Counted from the stretch's first letter, positions 1-5,102 are shown. The stretch is 5,102 nt of DNA from Myxococcales bacterium (GCA_004525875.1 SPBQ01000206.1:1-5102); one strand, 5' to 3'. Translations and numbers: made by a program. Notes: generated from the letters alone by a model not told the origin.

Positions 1-1
1 C

Positions 2-43
2 GTGCTCGGCCGGCTGATGCGCGGAATCGCGCGGAAGGTCTAG
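2..43 (+). CDS. Possible C-terminal tail of an upstream rightward gene (partial)
   Basis: One forward frame is open from the window edge to a TAG at 41-43 and reads VLGRLMRGIARKV, a basic amphipathic tail of the sort that ends many enzymes. It would stop 20 bp before the stop codon of the leftward crotonase gene, giving a normal convergent arrangement. Thirteen codons are too few to identify a family. Another forward frame is also open across this stretch, as far as a TGA near 88-90, so the assignment is weak and rests mainly on spacing. Confidence 0.25.
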   Translation: MLGRLMRGIARKV

Positions 44-63
44 AGCGACCACTCCACGGCGGC

Positions 64-906
64 TTAGACTTCTTTGCCCCCTGAGAACCGATTGCCCGGA
101 AGCTCATCGCGGAACACCGGTTTGCGCTTCTCTCTACGTGCGCGGATCGCTTCTTCGAAGTTCTCCGTCGTCATGCGGACGTAGAGCTGGGCGTGCCCCT
201 CGTGGTTCATGTGCGAGTCGAGGCTGCCGGCGTCGAGGCCTGCCCACAGTAGCTGCTTGCTGAGCTCGACGCCGATGTGGCTGTAGCCGACGATGCGTTC
301 AGCCATCTCATAACAGGTGTCGAGCAGCTGATCGTTCGGTACCACGCGCGACACGAGACCCATGCGCTCGGCTTCGTCCGCCTCCACGTCACGACCGGAG
401 AGCATGATCTCGAACGCGCGGGAGGAGCCGATCGCGCGCGGGAGGAGATAGCTGATGCCGAGCTCGGCCGACGTGAGGCCGTTGTTGATGCCGGCCGCGC
501 GAAAGCGCGCGGCCGGTGAAGCCACGCGAATGTCGGCAGCGACCGAGAGGCAGAAGCCCCCGCCGATCGCAGGCCCGTTGATCGCGGCGATGACCGGCTG
601 GTGCATGCGCCGAAGACCGAGGATCACGTCCTCCAGGATTCGCATCGCGCGTCGGGCGATGGCCGGAATCTGCAGGCCGTCGATGCGTGGGACCATGCCG
701 GGGTCTTCCAGATCCGCGCCGGCGCAGAACGCGCTGCCCGCGCCGGTGATGACGACGACGCGGCTCTCATTGTCGTGACTCACGTCCTCGAGCGCGTCGC
801 GCAGCGGAACCATCACGTCGAAGGCCATCGCATTCTTGCGCTCGGGACGGTTGAGCGTGATCAGCGTGACGCCCGGATGCGGGCGATCGATGAGAATGTA
901 GGACAC
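64..906 (-). CDS. Enoyl-CoA hydratase/isomerase (crotonase family)
   Basis: This is a cytosolic crotonase-fold protein of 280 residues, a usual length for the family. Such enzymes hydrate or isomerise enoyl-CoA thioesters in fatty-acid or sterol side-chain beta-oxidation. The N-terminal strand and LNRPERKNAM (18-27) are typical. FCAGADL (60-66) and NGPAIGGGF (110-118) form the two halves of the oxyanion hole that holds the thioester carbonyl. The stretch ARFRAAGINNGL to SAELGISYLLPRAIG (133-160) matches a well-known subgroup of hydratase-like proteins. In rat mitochondrial hydratase the residue after GGGC is a catalytic Glu; here the matching position looks like Cys119. Glu148 may correspond to the second catalytic Glu, but the alignment there is uncertain. 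The exact reaction is therefore open. The start is GTG: an in-frame TAA lies one codon upstream (910-912), and a GGAGGG site sits 6 nt before the start. The gene is transcribed divergently from the SDR unit. Confidence 0.93.
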   Translation of the reverse strand: MSYILIDRPHPGVTLITLNRPERKNAMAFDVMVPLRDALEDVSHDNESRVVVITGAGSAFCAGADLEDPGMVPRIDGLQIPAIARRAMRILEDVILGLRRMHQPVIAAINGPAIGGGFCLSVAADIRVASPAARFRAAGINNGLTSAELGISYLLPRAIGSSRAFEIMLSGRDVEADEAERMGLVSRVVPNDQLLDTCYEMAERIVGYSHIGVELSKQLLWAGLDAGSLDSHMNHEGHAQLYVRMTTENFEEAIRARREKRKPVFRDELPGNRFSGGKEV

Positions 907-912
907 GGCTTA

Positions 913-918
913 CCCTCC
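913..918 (-). promoter_or_regulatory. Strong ribosome binding site fixing the GTG start of the crotonase gene
   Basis: On the minus strand GGAGGG is followed by a 6-nt spacer and then GTG (906-904). An in-frame TAA lies inside the spacer at 912-910, so no longer reading frame is possible. Together these make the GTG start secure. Confidence 0.8.
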
Positions 919-930
919 AGCTATCTCGCG

Positions 931-942
931 ACGATGTATCGT
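931..942. repeat. Small inverted repeat ACGAT-GT-ATCGT, possible operator
   Basis: Perfect 5-bp arms (931-935 and 938-942) surround two central bases. The repeat covers the candidate leftward -10 element and lies 25 bp upstream of the GTG start, where a repressor would block transcription. Half-sites of this size suit TetR- or MarR-type dimers, but the repeat is short and could occur by chance. Confidence 0.35.
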
Positions 943-960
943 AAACCGGATTCATTCCAA
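933..960 (-). promoter_or_regulatory. Candidate sigma70-type promoter for the crotonase gene
   Basis: Reading leftward, TTGGAA (960-955) is followed by 16 nt and TACATC (938-933), a plausible but imperfect -35/-10 pair. Transcription would start near 925, giving a leader of about 20 nt that just contains the GGAGGG ribosome site. The match to TATAAT is poor (three of six), so this is a candidate only. The -10 lies inside the small palindrome at 931-942. Confidence 0.3.
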
Positions 961-996
961 GGCCGGTCCGCGCAGACGGGGCCGCGGGTACCGCAT

Positions 997-1021
997 CTAT
1001 TTGTCTAGATCAAGTAAATAG
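997..1021. repeat. AT-rich inverted repeat upstream of the SDR gene
   Basis: CTATTT (997-1002) and AAATAG (1016-1021) are perfect 6-bp inverted arms with a 13-bp spacer. The spacer contains TCTAGA, and TTG (1001-1003) is mirrored by CAA (1011-1013). This is the most AT-rich patch in the surrounding GC-rich sequence. It ends 14 bp before the SDR start codon, so it could hold an operator or part of the rightward promoter. I see no convincing -35/-10 pair in the rightward direction. Confidence 0.35.
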
Positions 1022-1035
1022 CCTAGGGATCGGGC

Positions 1036-1893
1036 ATGGGATCGCTCGAGAACCGCGTCGCCCTCATCACGGGCTCGAGCCGCGGCATCGGCAAGGCGAT
1101 GGCACGTCGGTTCGCCGCCGAGGGCGCTGCGGTCGTTCTGTGCGCCTCGCGGCGCGGCGCGCACGGCGAGCTCGAAGGCACGCTCGAGAGCGCCGTCGAG
1201 GAGATCACGGCGTGCGGGGGCCGCGCGGCCGCGGTGGTCGCCGACCTCGTCTCCGAGCACGAGCGCGCAGACCTGATCGCTCGCGCCGAAGCGCCGTTCG
1301 GCCGCCTCGACATCCTCGTCAACAACGCCGCCATGGGCCGCTGGGGAATGCCGAGCCAGTCCACGCTGTCCGACCGCCGCAAGATGCTCGAGGTCAACTT
1401 CCAGGCGCCGGTCGACCTCGCCCAGCAGGCGCTGGTGGGCATGCGCGAACGCGGCCGCGGCTGGATTCTCAACATCGGCAGCGACTCTTCCCGCCAGCCA
1501 TCCGTACCCTACCGTGATACGCCCGAGGCCGCTCACGCGATCGTCGCCTACGGCTCGACCAAGGCCGCGCTCACCCGCTACACCGAAGGCCTCGCTCACG
1601 AGGTCGCAACGGACGGTGTGTTCGTGAACATGCTGGCACCGGTCTCGATCGTGCTGACTCAGGAGGCGGCGCGCTTCGTCGGGCACATCGCCAGGAGCCA
1701 TCCCGACATGGCCGAGCCGGTAGAGGTGATGGTCGAGGCCGCGCTCGAGCTCGTGAGCGGCAGCCACGTCGGCCGATTCGTGCACAGCAGGCAGCTGCTG
1801 CATTCCATCGGCCGGCCGGTGCGCAGCCTCGACGGCACACACATCGTCGGAAACGCGTCGATGCCGGCCGACGTCGACGCCGTGATCGCGTAG
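1036..1893 (+). CDS. Short-chain dehydrogenase/reductase (SDR) family oxidoreductase
   Basis: A 285-residue cytosolic Rossmann-fold enzyme, expected to interconvert an alcohol and a ketone with NAD(P)(H). Visible classical SDR motifs are TGSSRGIG (12-19, dinucleotide loop), SRR after strand 2 (38-40, a pattern that often favours NADP), AD at 69-70, NNAA (96-99), Asn121, Ser149 in NIGSDSS, and YGSTK (172-176, catalytic Tyr and Lys). Two points are odd. The Ser149 to Tyr172 distance is 23 residues, against about 13 in most classical members, implying an inserted active-site loop. The usual PG after the catalytic helix is PV (202-203). The C-terminus also lacks the common VDGG ending. The start is the first ATG after an in-frame TAG (1024-1026), with AGGGA at 1025-1029 as ribosome site. 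It leads the three-gene unit. The substrate is unknown. Confidence 0.92.
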   Translation: MGSLENRVALITGSSRGIGKAMARRFAAEGAAVVLCASRRGAHGELEGTLESAVEEITACGGRAAAVVADLVSEHERADLIARAEAPFGRLDILVNNAAMGRWGMPSQSTLSDRRKMLEVNFQAPVDLAQQALVGMRERGRGWILNIGSDSSRQPSVPYRDTPEAAHAIVAYGSTKAALTRYTEGLAHEVATDGVFVNMLAPVSIVLTQEAARFVGHIARSHPDMAEPVEVMVEAALELVSGSHVGRFVHSRQLLHSIGRPVRSLDGTHIVGNASMPADVDAVIA

Positions 1894-1914
1894 GCTGCCC
1901 AGCGACCAGCAACG

Positions 1915-3144
1915 ATGTACTTCCACTTCGACTTCACGAACTACTTCCGCATGATCCGCCTGGCGTGGAACGAGCGGAACCCTAGCGTGCGGCGCACGTA
2001 CCTGTTCGTGCTGCTGGTCTCGGTGCCGATCGTATCGACCTTCCATGCCATCTGTTTCTTTCTCGATGGCATTCTCTTCCCCGGCCTGTGGCGGACCGAG
2101 ATTCGCACGCCCGTCTTCGTGGTCGGCCACGCGCGCAGCGGCACCACGCTCGCGCACCGCCTCATGAGCAAGGACCACGGGCGCTTCAGCTCATTCAGGC
2201 TCTACGAGCTCTACTTCCCGTCGCTTCTGCAGAAAAAGCTGATCCGGTGGTTCTTCACGATCGACCGCCGCCTGCTCGGCGGCGCGATCGAGAAGCGCGT
2301 GCGGGCGTGGGAGGACAGGCACTACGCCGCCGTGCGTGCCGTTCATTGGATGGGGCTCACCGAGCCCGAGGAAGACGACCTCGTCTTCTACTATTCCTGC
2401 GCCTCGGGATTCTGGATCACGAAGATGCCCTACATGGGCAGTCTCGACTTCTACCACGTCGACCGGTGGCCCGAGCGACGTCGGCGCCGACTGATGCGAT
2501 TCTACCAGAACTGCGTGCGGCGCCAGCTCTACCTCAACGGCGGCGACAAGATCCATCTCAGCAAGAACCCGGTTTTTGCCGGGCGCGTCGAGGCGCTCAT
2601 CGAGACGTTTCCCGACGCGTGCATCGTCGTCCCGATCCGCAACCCGAACGAGACCATTCCCAGTCTCCTCAAGCTCGTTGCGGGCGGCTGGAAGCGTTTG
2701 GGGTGGGACCGTGAGCGGGTGAACCGCTGCCTGCGCATCATGGCCGATCAGTCGTTCCACACCTACACGTATCCGCTCGAGGTGCTCGCGCGACATCCGC
2801 GAACGCCGCAGGCGATCGTCGACTATCGCGAGCTCAGCGCAGATCCGGCCGCCGCGACCGAGGGGATCTACGATCGGCTCGGCCTGCCGATGAGCGAGGA
2901 GTATCGCCGGCTACTGGCGGCCGAGGGCAGGCGGGAGCGCAGCCACGTGTCGGGTCACAGCTACAGTCTGGCGGAGTTCGGCCTGGAGGCCGACGAGATC
3001 CACCGCCGGCTGAGTGATCTCTTCGAGCGCTACCAGTGGAGCGCGGGCCCAGCAGCGGGAACCGGCGATGGCGCGCCGGCCGAGGCCAGGGAGAGCGAAC
3101 CAAGCGACACGAATGCCGGCGGCGCCGGCCAGGGAGCAGGATGA
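1915..3144 (+). CDS. PAPS-dependent sulfotransferase family protein with hydrophobic N-terminus
   Basis: A 409-residue protein expected to move a sulfuryl group from PAPS to an acceptor hydroxyl. VFVVGHARSGTT (67-78) is the 5'-phosphosulfate loop. IRNPNETIPS (241-250), with Arg242 and Ser250 eight residues apart, fits the 3'-phosphate site. TEPEEDD (149-155), LSKNP (215-219), VDYRELSADP (302-311) and the C-terminal SHVSGHSYSLAEFGL (343-357) are typical of the bacterial Sulfotransfer_3-like group. Residues 29-57 are strongly hydrophobic after a basic stretch, suggesting membrane anchoring or a lipid-facing surface, so a hydrophobic acceptor is likely (inference). The last 35 or so residues are a low-complexity Ala/Gly/Glu tail beyond the domain. 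The start is the first ATG after the SDR stop, 21 bp downstream and in the same frame. No SD sequence is visible, so translation probably depends on coupling. Met13 (1951) is an alternative start. The gene overlaps the next one by ATGA. Confidence 0.9.
   Translation: MYFHFDFTNYFRMIRLAWNERNPSVRRTYLFVLLVSVPIVSTFHAICFFLDGILFPGLWRTEIRTPVFVVGHARSGTTLAHRLMSKDHGRFSSFRLYELYFPSLLQKKLIRWFFTIDRRLLGGAIEKRVRAWEDRHYAAVRAVHWMGLTEPEEDDLVFYYSCASGFWITKMPYMGSLDFYHVDRWPERRRRRLMRFYQNCVRRQLYLNGGDKIHLSKNPVFAGRVEALIETFPDACIVVPIRNPNETIPSLLKLVAGGWKRLGWDRERVNRCLRIMADQSFHTYTYPLEVLARHPRTPQAIVDYRELSADPAAATEGIYDRLGLPMSEEYRRLLAAEGRRERSHVSGHSYSLAEFGLEADEIHRRLSDLFERYQWSAGPAAGTGDGAPAEARESEPSDTNAGGAGQGAG
3131..3136 (+). promoter_or_regulatory. 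Ribosome binding site that selects the ATG of the DUF1214 gene
   Basis: AGGGAG lies 4 nt before the ATG at 3141, inside the 3' end of the sulfotransferase gene. It favours 3141 over the more upstream in-frame GTG at 3036, which has no such site and would add an Arg-rich 35-residue extension unlike the family. Confidence 0.65.
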
Positions 3145-4568
3145 CGCCGGACGAGAAGCACGCGACCGAAGCGATCGCCGGCCTCCGCTCGGCCTGGGAC
3201 GACATGCTGGGCGAGCTCGCGCGCGCGCGCGACGCCATCGACCGGCCCGAGCTCATGCCCGCACCGCCGAACGACCGCAATCTCGCCGAGGGCTACCGAT
3301 ACCTGATGGGCTACGTCCACAGCGCTGTCGAGCGAGCGTTCTTCGAGGATCCGCAGTTCCCGTTCTTCCACCACGCGATCGAGCTCGTGAACAAGGCCAC
3401 CATCGACAACGCCGACGCGACCTACTTCATGGCACCGATCGACGGGCATCAGAGCTACCTCATCCGGGGACGGGTCGGGGACCATCGTCACTGGCGTGGA
3501 GAAGCACCCTCGGCCAGCGGACCGAAGGCGCCGCAGTATCTCATCTTCGAGGTCACCGACGGCTGCATGGCCGGCGACACGGGCAGCCTCGCCGAGCTGC
3601 GCCCCGGCATCAAGGCACAGACCGGGCGGCTCGATTCGACCGAGATCGAGGTGACCGGGGACGGAAGCTTCGAGATCCTTCTGGCGCCGCAGCGGCCCGA
3701 CGGTCACACCGGCAATTTCATCGCGACCTACAAACGGACGTCGCGGCCGAACCCGGACGATCCCGAAGGGTCCCTCGACCGCTACGCCTGCACCGTGAGC
3801 GGCCGCCAGCTGTTCTACGACTGGGCGCGCGAGGATCCGATCCCGCTGACGATCACGGGCCTGGAGACATCGGGCTCTCACCCGCCGCCATACACACCCG
3901 AGACCGCAATGGCGCAGATACGGCGATTCGGTTCTCTCGTTCGTGGCCAGATGCAGTTCTGGAACGAATTCTACACCGTCCTGCTCGAGGCGTACGGCAA
4001 GCCGGGCGGCGAGGCAGACGGCGAGGAAAGCCAGCGCTTCATGCCACGCAACAGCTTCAACCGGCCGAACGCCGCCACCGGCGCCACCGGCGGCGGCCAG
4101 AGCACGAACATCTACGCCGGCGGCGTCTTCGAGCTCGACCCCGACGAGGCGCTCATCATCGAGTCGCACGTCAAGGTGAAGCCCGAGTACAGCGGCTTCA
4201 GCTTGTCGAACCTGTGGGGCGAGTCGCTCGACTTCGCCAACCACCAGAGCAGCTTGAACGGCTTCCAGGCCGAGGCAAACAGAGACGAGCACGGCGCGAT
4301 CACCCGTTACGTCGTCGCCGACCGCGACCCCGGCGTGCCCAACTGGCTCGACACCACGAACCATCGCGAGGGCTTCCTGTCGCCGCGCTGGTCGTACTCG
4401 CGGCAGCCACCAGAGGAGCTGTGGCCGACGATCAGCGCGAAAAAAGTTCGCTTCGACGAGATCCGCGATCATCTGCCCGCCGCAACGCGAACGGTCTCGC
4501 CCGCGGAGCGCGCCGAGCGCATCCGCGTGAGACAGCTGCACGTCCAGCGACGATACCGCGCGTTCTAG
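3141..4568 (+). CDS. DUF1214 domain-containing protein, function unknown
   Basis: A 475-residue protein with no signal peptide or membrane segment that I can see. The N-terminal half (residues 1-120) is helical in character, with LAEGYRYLMGYVHSAVERAF (48-67). The middle (130-240) looks beta-rich. The C-terminal part carries the DUF1214-type core: YAGGVFELDPDEALIIE (325-341), LWGESLDFANHQSSLNG (358-374), YVVADRDPGVPNWLDT (390-405) and HREGFLSPRW (408-417). This core is well conserved among bacteria, but no reaction is established that I can cite; DUF1214 is often seen with DUF1254, which is not evident here. The ATG overlaps the sulfotransferase stop as ATGA, indicating translational coupling and a shared pathway. 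A run of seven CG dinucleotides (3218-3231) lies in codons 26-31. The TAG stop is followed almost at once by a long palindrome (4570-4743). Confidence 0.85.
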   Translation: MTPDEKHATEAIAGLRSAWDDMLGELARARDAIDRPELMPAPPNDRNLAEGYRYLMGYVHSAVERAFFEDPQFPFFHHAIELVNKATIDNADATYFMAPIDGHQSYLIRGRVGDHRHWRGEAPSASGPKAPQYLIFEVTDGCMAGDTGSLAELRPGIKAQTGRLDSTEIEVTGDGSFEILLAPQRPDGHTGNFIATYKRTSRPNPDDPEGSLDRYACTVSGRQLFYDWAREDPIPLTITGLETSGSHPPPYTPETAMAQIRRFGSLVRGQMQFWNEFYTVLLEAYGKPGGEADGEESQRFMPRNSFNRPNAATGATGGGQSTNIYAGGVFELDPDEALIIESHVKVKPEYSGFSLSNLWGESLDFANHQSSLNGFQAEANRDEHGAITRYVVADRDPGVPNWLDTTNHREGFLSPRWSYSRQPPEELWPTISAKKVRFDEIRDHLPAATRTVSPAERAERIRVRQLHVQRRYRAF

Positions 4569-4569
4569 A

Positions 4570-4743
4570 CCTGACTACTCATGAAGCGCTCTGCTGCGAC
4601 GCCCAAACGCCCGCCATCTCGGGCCGTGCTCGCTCTTCGCTCGTCAACGTACGGTTCCAGTACGCCTCCGCGCTCATCGCTGCGCTTGGCCCGATCGGAC
4701 GGACGCTTGGGCGTCTCGCGACGAGCGTTCATGAATAGTCAGG
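4570..4743. repeat. 174-bp imperfect palindrome, MITE-like or structured RNA element
   Basis: This element fills nearly all of the 182-bp gap between the DUF1214 stop and the marR start. The outer arms are 4570-4591 (CCTGACTACTCATGAA, then GCGCTC) and 4723-4743, whose reverse complement reads CCTGACTATTCATGAA, then CGCTC. They match at 20 of 21 aligned positions, with one extra G at 4586. A short unpaired stretch follows, then inner arms 4598-4625 and 4688-4715 match at 22 of 28. On the same axis, CGTAC (4648-4652) and GTACG (4660-4664) close a 7-base apical loop. The parts between 4626-4647 and 4665-4687 pair poorly. I see no protein gene in it. There is no T-run for an intrinsic terminator and no obvious target-site duplication. 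A MITE with terminal inverted repeats and a folded RNA are both possible; the family was not identified. Confidence 0.85.
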
Positions 4744-4744
4744 G
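4741..4744 (+). promoter_or_regulatory. Likely ribosome binding site of marR gene, inside the palindrome end
   Basis: AGGG lies 6 nt before the ATG at 4751, good spacing. Its first three bases belong to the terminal arm of the 4570-4743 palindrome. If a transcript reading through from the upstream genes folded, this site would be paired with 4570-4572 and largely hidden from ribosomes. Confidence 0.5.
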
Positions 4745-4750
4745 CCAACC

Positions 4751-5102
4751 ATGAATCGCGACCTCCAGCGAATCGAGACGGCGATGGAAGCGCTTGCGCG
4801 CGTCGGCCAGAGCAGGCGCGCGGCGCGCGTGCGGGCCACGCATGCCGGAGTGCAGCTGACGGGCGCGGCGCAGAAGGTGCTGCGGCGCGCGATCGAGGAT
4901 GGCCCGATTCGTATCTCGGATCTCGCGCGCCGCTCGCAGATGAGCGACGCGGTCGTGAGCCGCCAGGTGACAGTGCTCGAGAACGAGGGGCTGGTAGCAC
5001 GCGTCGCCAGCCCCGAGGACGGCCGCGTTGCCATAGTCAAGCCGACAGCGAGCGGGCGCCAGGTCGCGGGACGGCTGCGACGAGCGGCCGATGAGATCTT
5101 CC
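4751..5102 (+). CDS. MarR-family winged-helix transcriptional regulator (3' end outside window)
   Basis: The reading frame opens at ATG 4751 and is uninterrupted for 117 codons to the window edge, with no stop. An amphipathic N-terminal helix is followed by QLTGAAQKVLRRAIEDGP (35-52), RISDLARRSQMSD (54-66) and the recognition helix AVVSRQVTVLENEGLVAR (67-84). The wing then reads SPEDGRVAIVKPTASGR (87-103), with the Asp90 and Arg92 pair typical of MarR proteins. Family members are about 140-160 residues, so perhaps 25-45 residues are missing, including the last dimerisation helix. Such proteins usually repress nearby genes and respond to small phenolic or lipid ligands. Candidate targets are its own gene or the unit upstream (inference). 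An alternative start at codon 12 (Met12) lacks an SD. Its promoter, if separate, must lie in the palindrome. Confidence 0.88.
   Translation, partial: MNRDLQRIETAMEALARVGQSRRAARVRATHAGVQLTGAAQKVLRRAIEDGPIRISDLARRSQMSDAVVSRQVTVLENEGLVARVASPEDGRVAIVKPTASGRQVAGRLRRAADEIF

Noticed and set aside
997..2178. 393-codon reverse open frame across the SDR and sulfotransferase genes
   Set aside because: It has no motifs, is very His/Arg/Glu/Val-rich, spans two well-supported genes on the other strand and would start inside the sulfotransferase.
3030..4541. 503-codon reverse open frame antisense to the DUF1214 gene
   Set aside because: Its extent mirrors the real gene and its composition (Val/Ala/Arg/Asp/Glu-rich) is the usual antisense artefact of GC-rich third positions; no domain is visible.
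3014..4738. 574-codon forward open frame overlapping the DUF1214 gene
   Set aside because: It reads as Arg/Ala/Pro-rich protein with no recognisable motif and is a frame shadow in GC-rich DNA. The overlapping frame has clear DUF1214 motifs, an SD and a coupled start.
4707..4739. Promoter for marR with TTGGGC (4707-4712) as -35
   Set aside because: No acceptable -10 lies 16-18 bp downstream (CATGAA or ATGAAT at best), so I did not annotate it.
4570..4743. Intrinsic terminator for the operon
   Set aside because: The stem is far longer than a terminator and is followed by GCCAACC on the right and TCTAG on the left, with no T-run on either strand. It could still slow polymerase, but the sequence does not support a terminator call.
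4570..4743. Assignment of the palindrome to a named insertion-sequence family
   Set aside because: The CC-starting ends with an internal TTCATGAA vaguely resemble some IS ends, but I cannot confirm a match, and there is no transposase or target duplication in the window.
1..5102. CRISPR array, tRNA or rRNA genes
   Set aside because: I saw no regularly spaced direct repeats and no cloverleaf or conserved rRNA segments; the window is accounted for by the genes and gaps listed.

Overview
The window is GC-rich bacterial DNA, roughly two-thirds G+C by eye, with closely packed genes, Shine-Dalgarno (SD) sites and strong GC bias at third codon positions. The gene families present (crotonase, short-chain dehydrogenase, PAPS sulfotransferase, DUF1214 protein, MarR regulator) are common together in lipid- and steroid-metabolising Actinobacteria, Gammaproteobacteria, Myxococcota and uncultured relatives such as Binatota. 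Nothing in the sequence settles which of these it is.

Layout: the left edge may hold the last 13 codons of a rightward gene (stop at 43). A leftward crotonase-fold enoyl-CoA hydratase/isomerase gene (906 to 64) follows. A 129-bp divergent control region (907-1035) contains a plausible leftward promoter and two small inverted repeats. Rightward comes a three-gene unit: a short-chain dehydrogenase/reductase (1036-1893), a sulfotransferase with a hydrophobic N-terminus (1915-3144) and a DUF1214 protein of unknown function (3141-4568). The first gap is 21 bp, and the last two genes overlap by 4 bp (ATGA), so they are probably co-transcribed and translationally coupled. A MarR-family regulator begins at 4751 and runs off the right edge.

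The most unusual structure is the 182-bp gap between the DUF1214 gene and the regulator. Almost all of it (4570-4743) is one long imperfect palindrome centred near 4656, with outer arms of about 21 bp, inner arms of 28 bp and a small apical hairpin on the same axis. It starts two bases after the DUF1214 stop. Its right end contains the likely SD of the marR gene. It may be a MITE-like element or a structured RNA/regulatory element.

Functionally, the SDR (alcohol/ketone redox) and the sulfotransferase (sulfation of a hydroxyl) could act in sequence on a hydrophobic alcohol such as a sterol or lipid, with the divergent crotonase handling a related acyl-CoA. That pathway is inference; no substrate can be read from the sequence.
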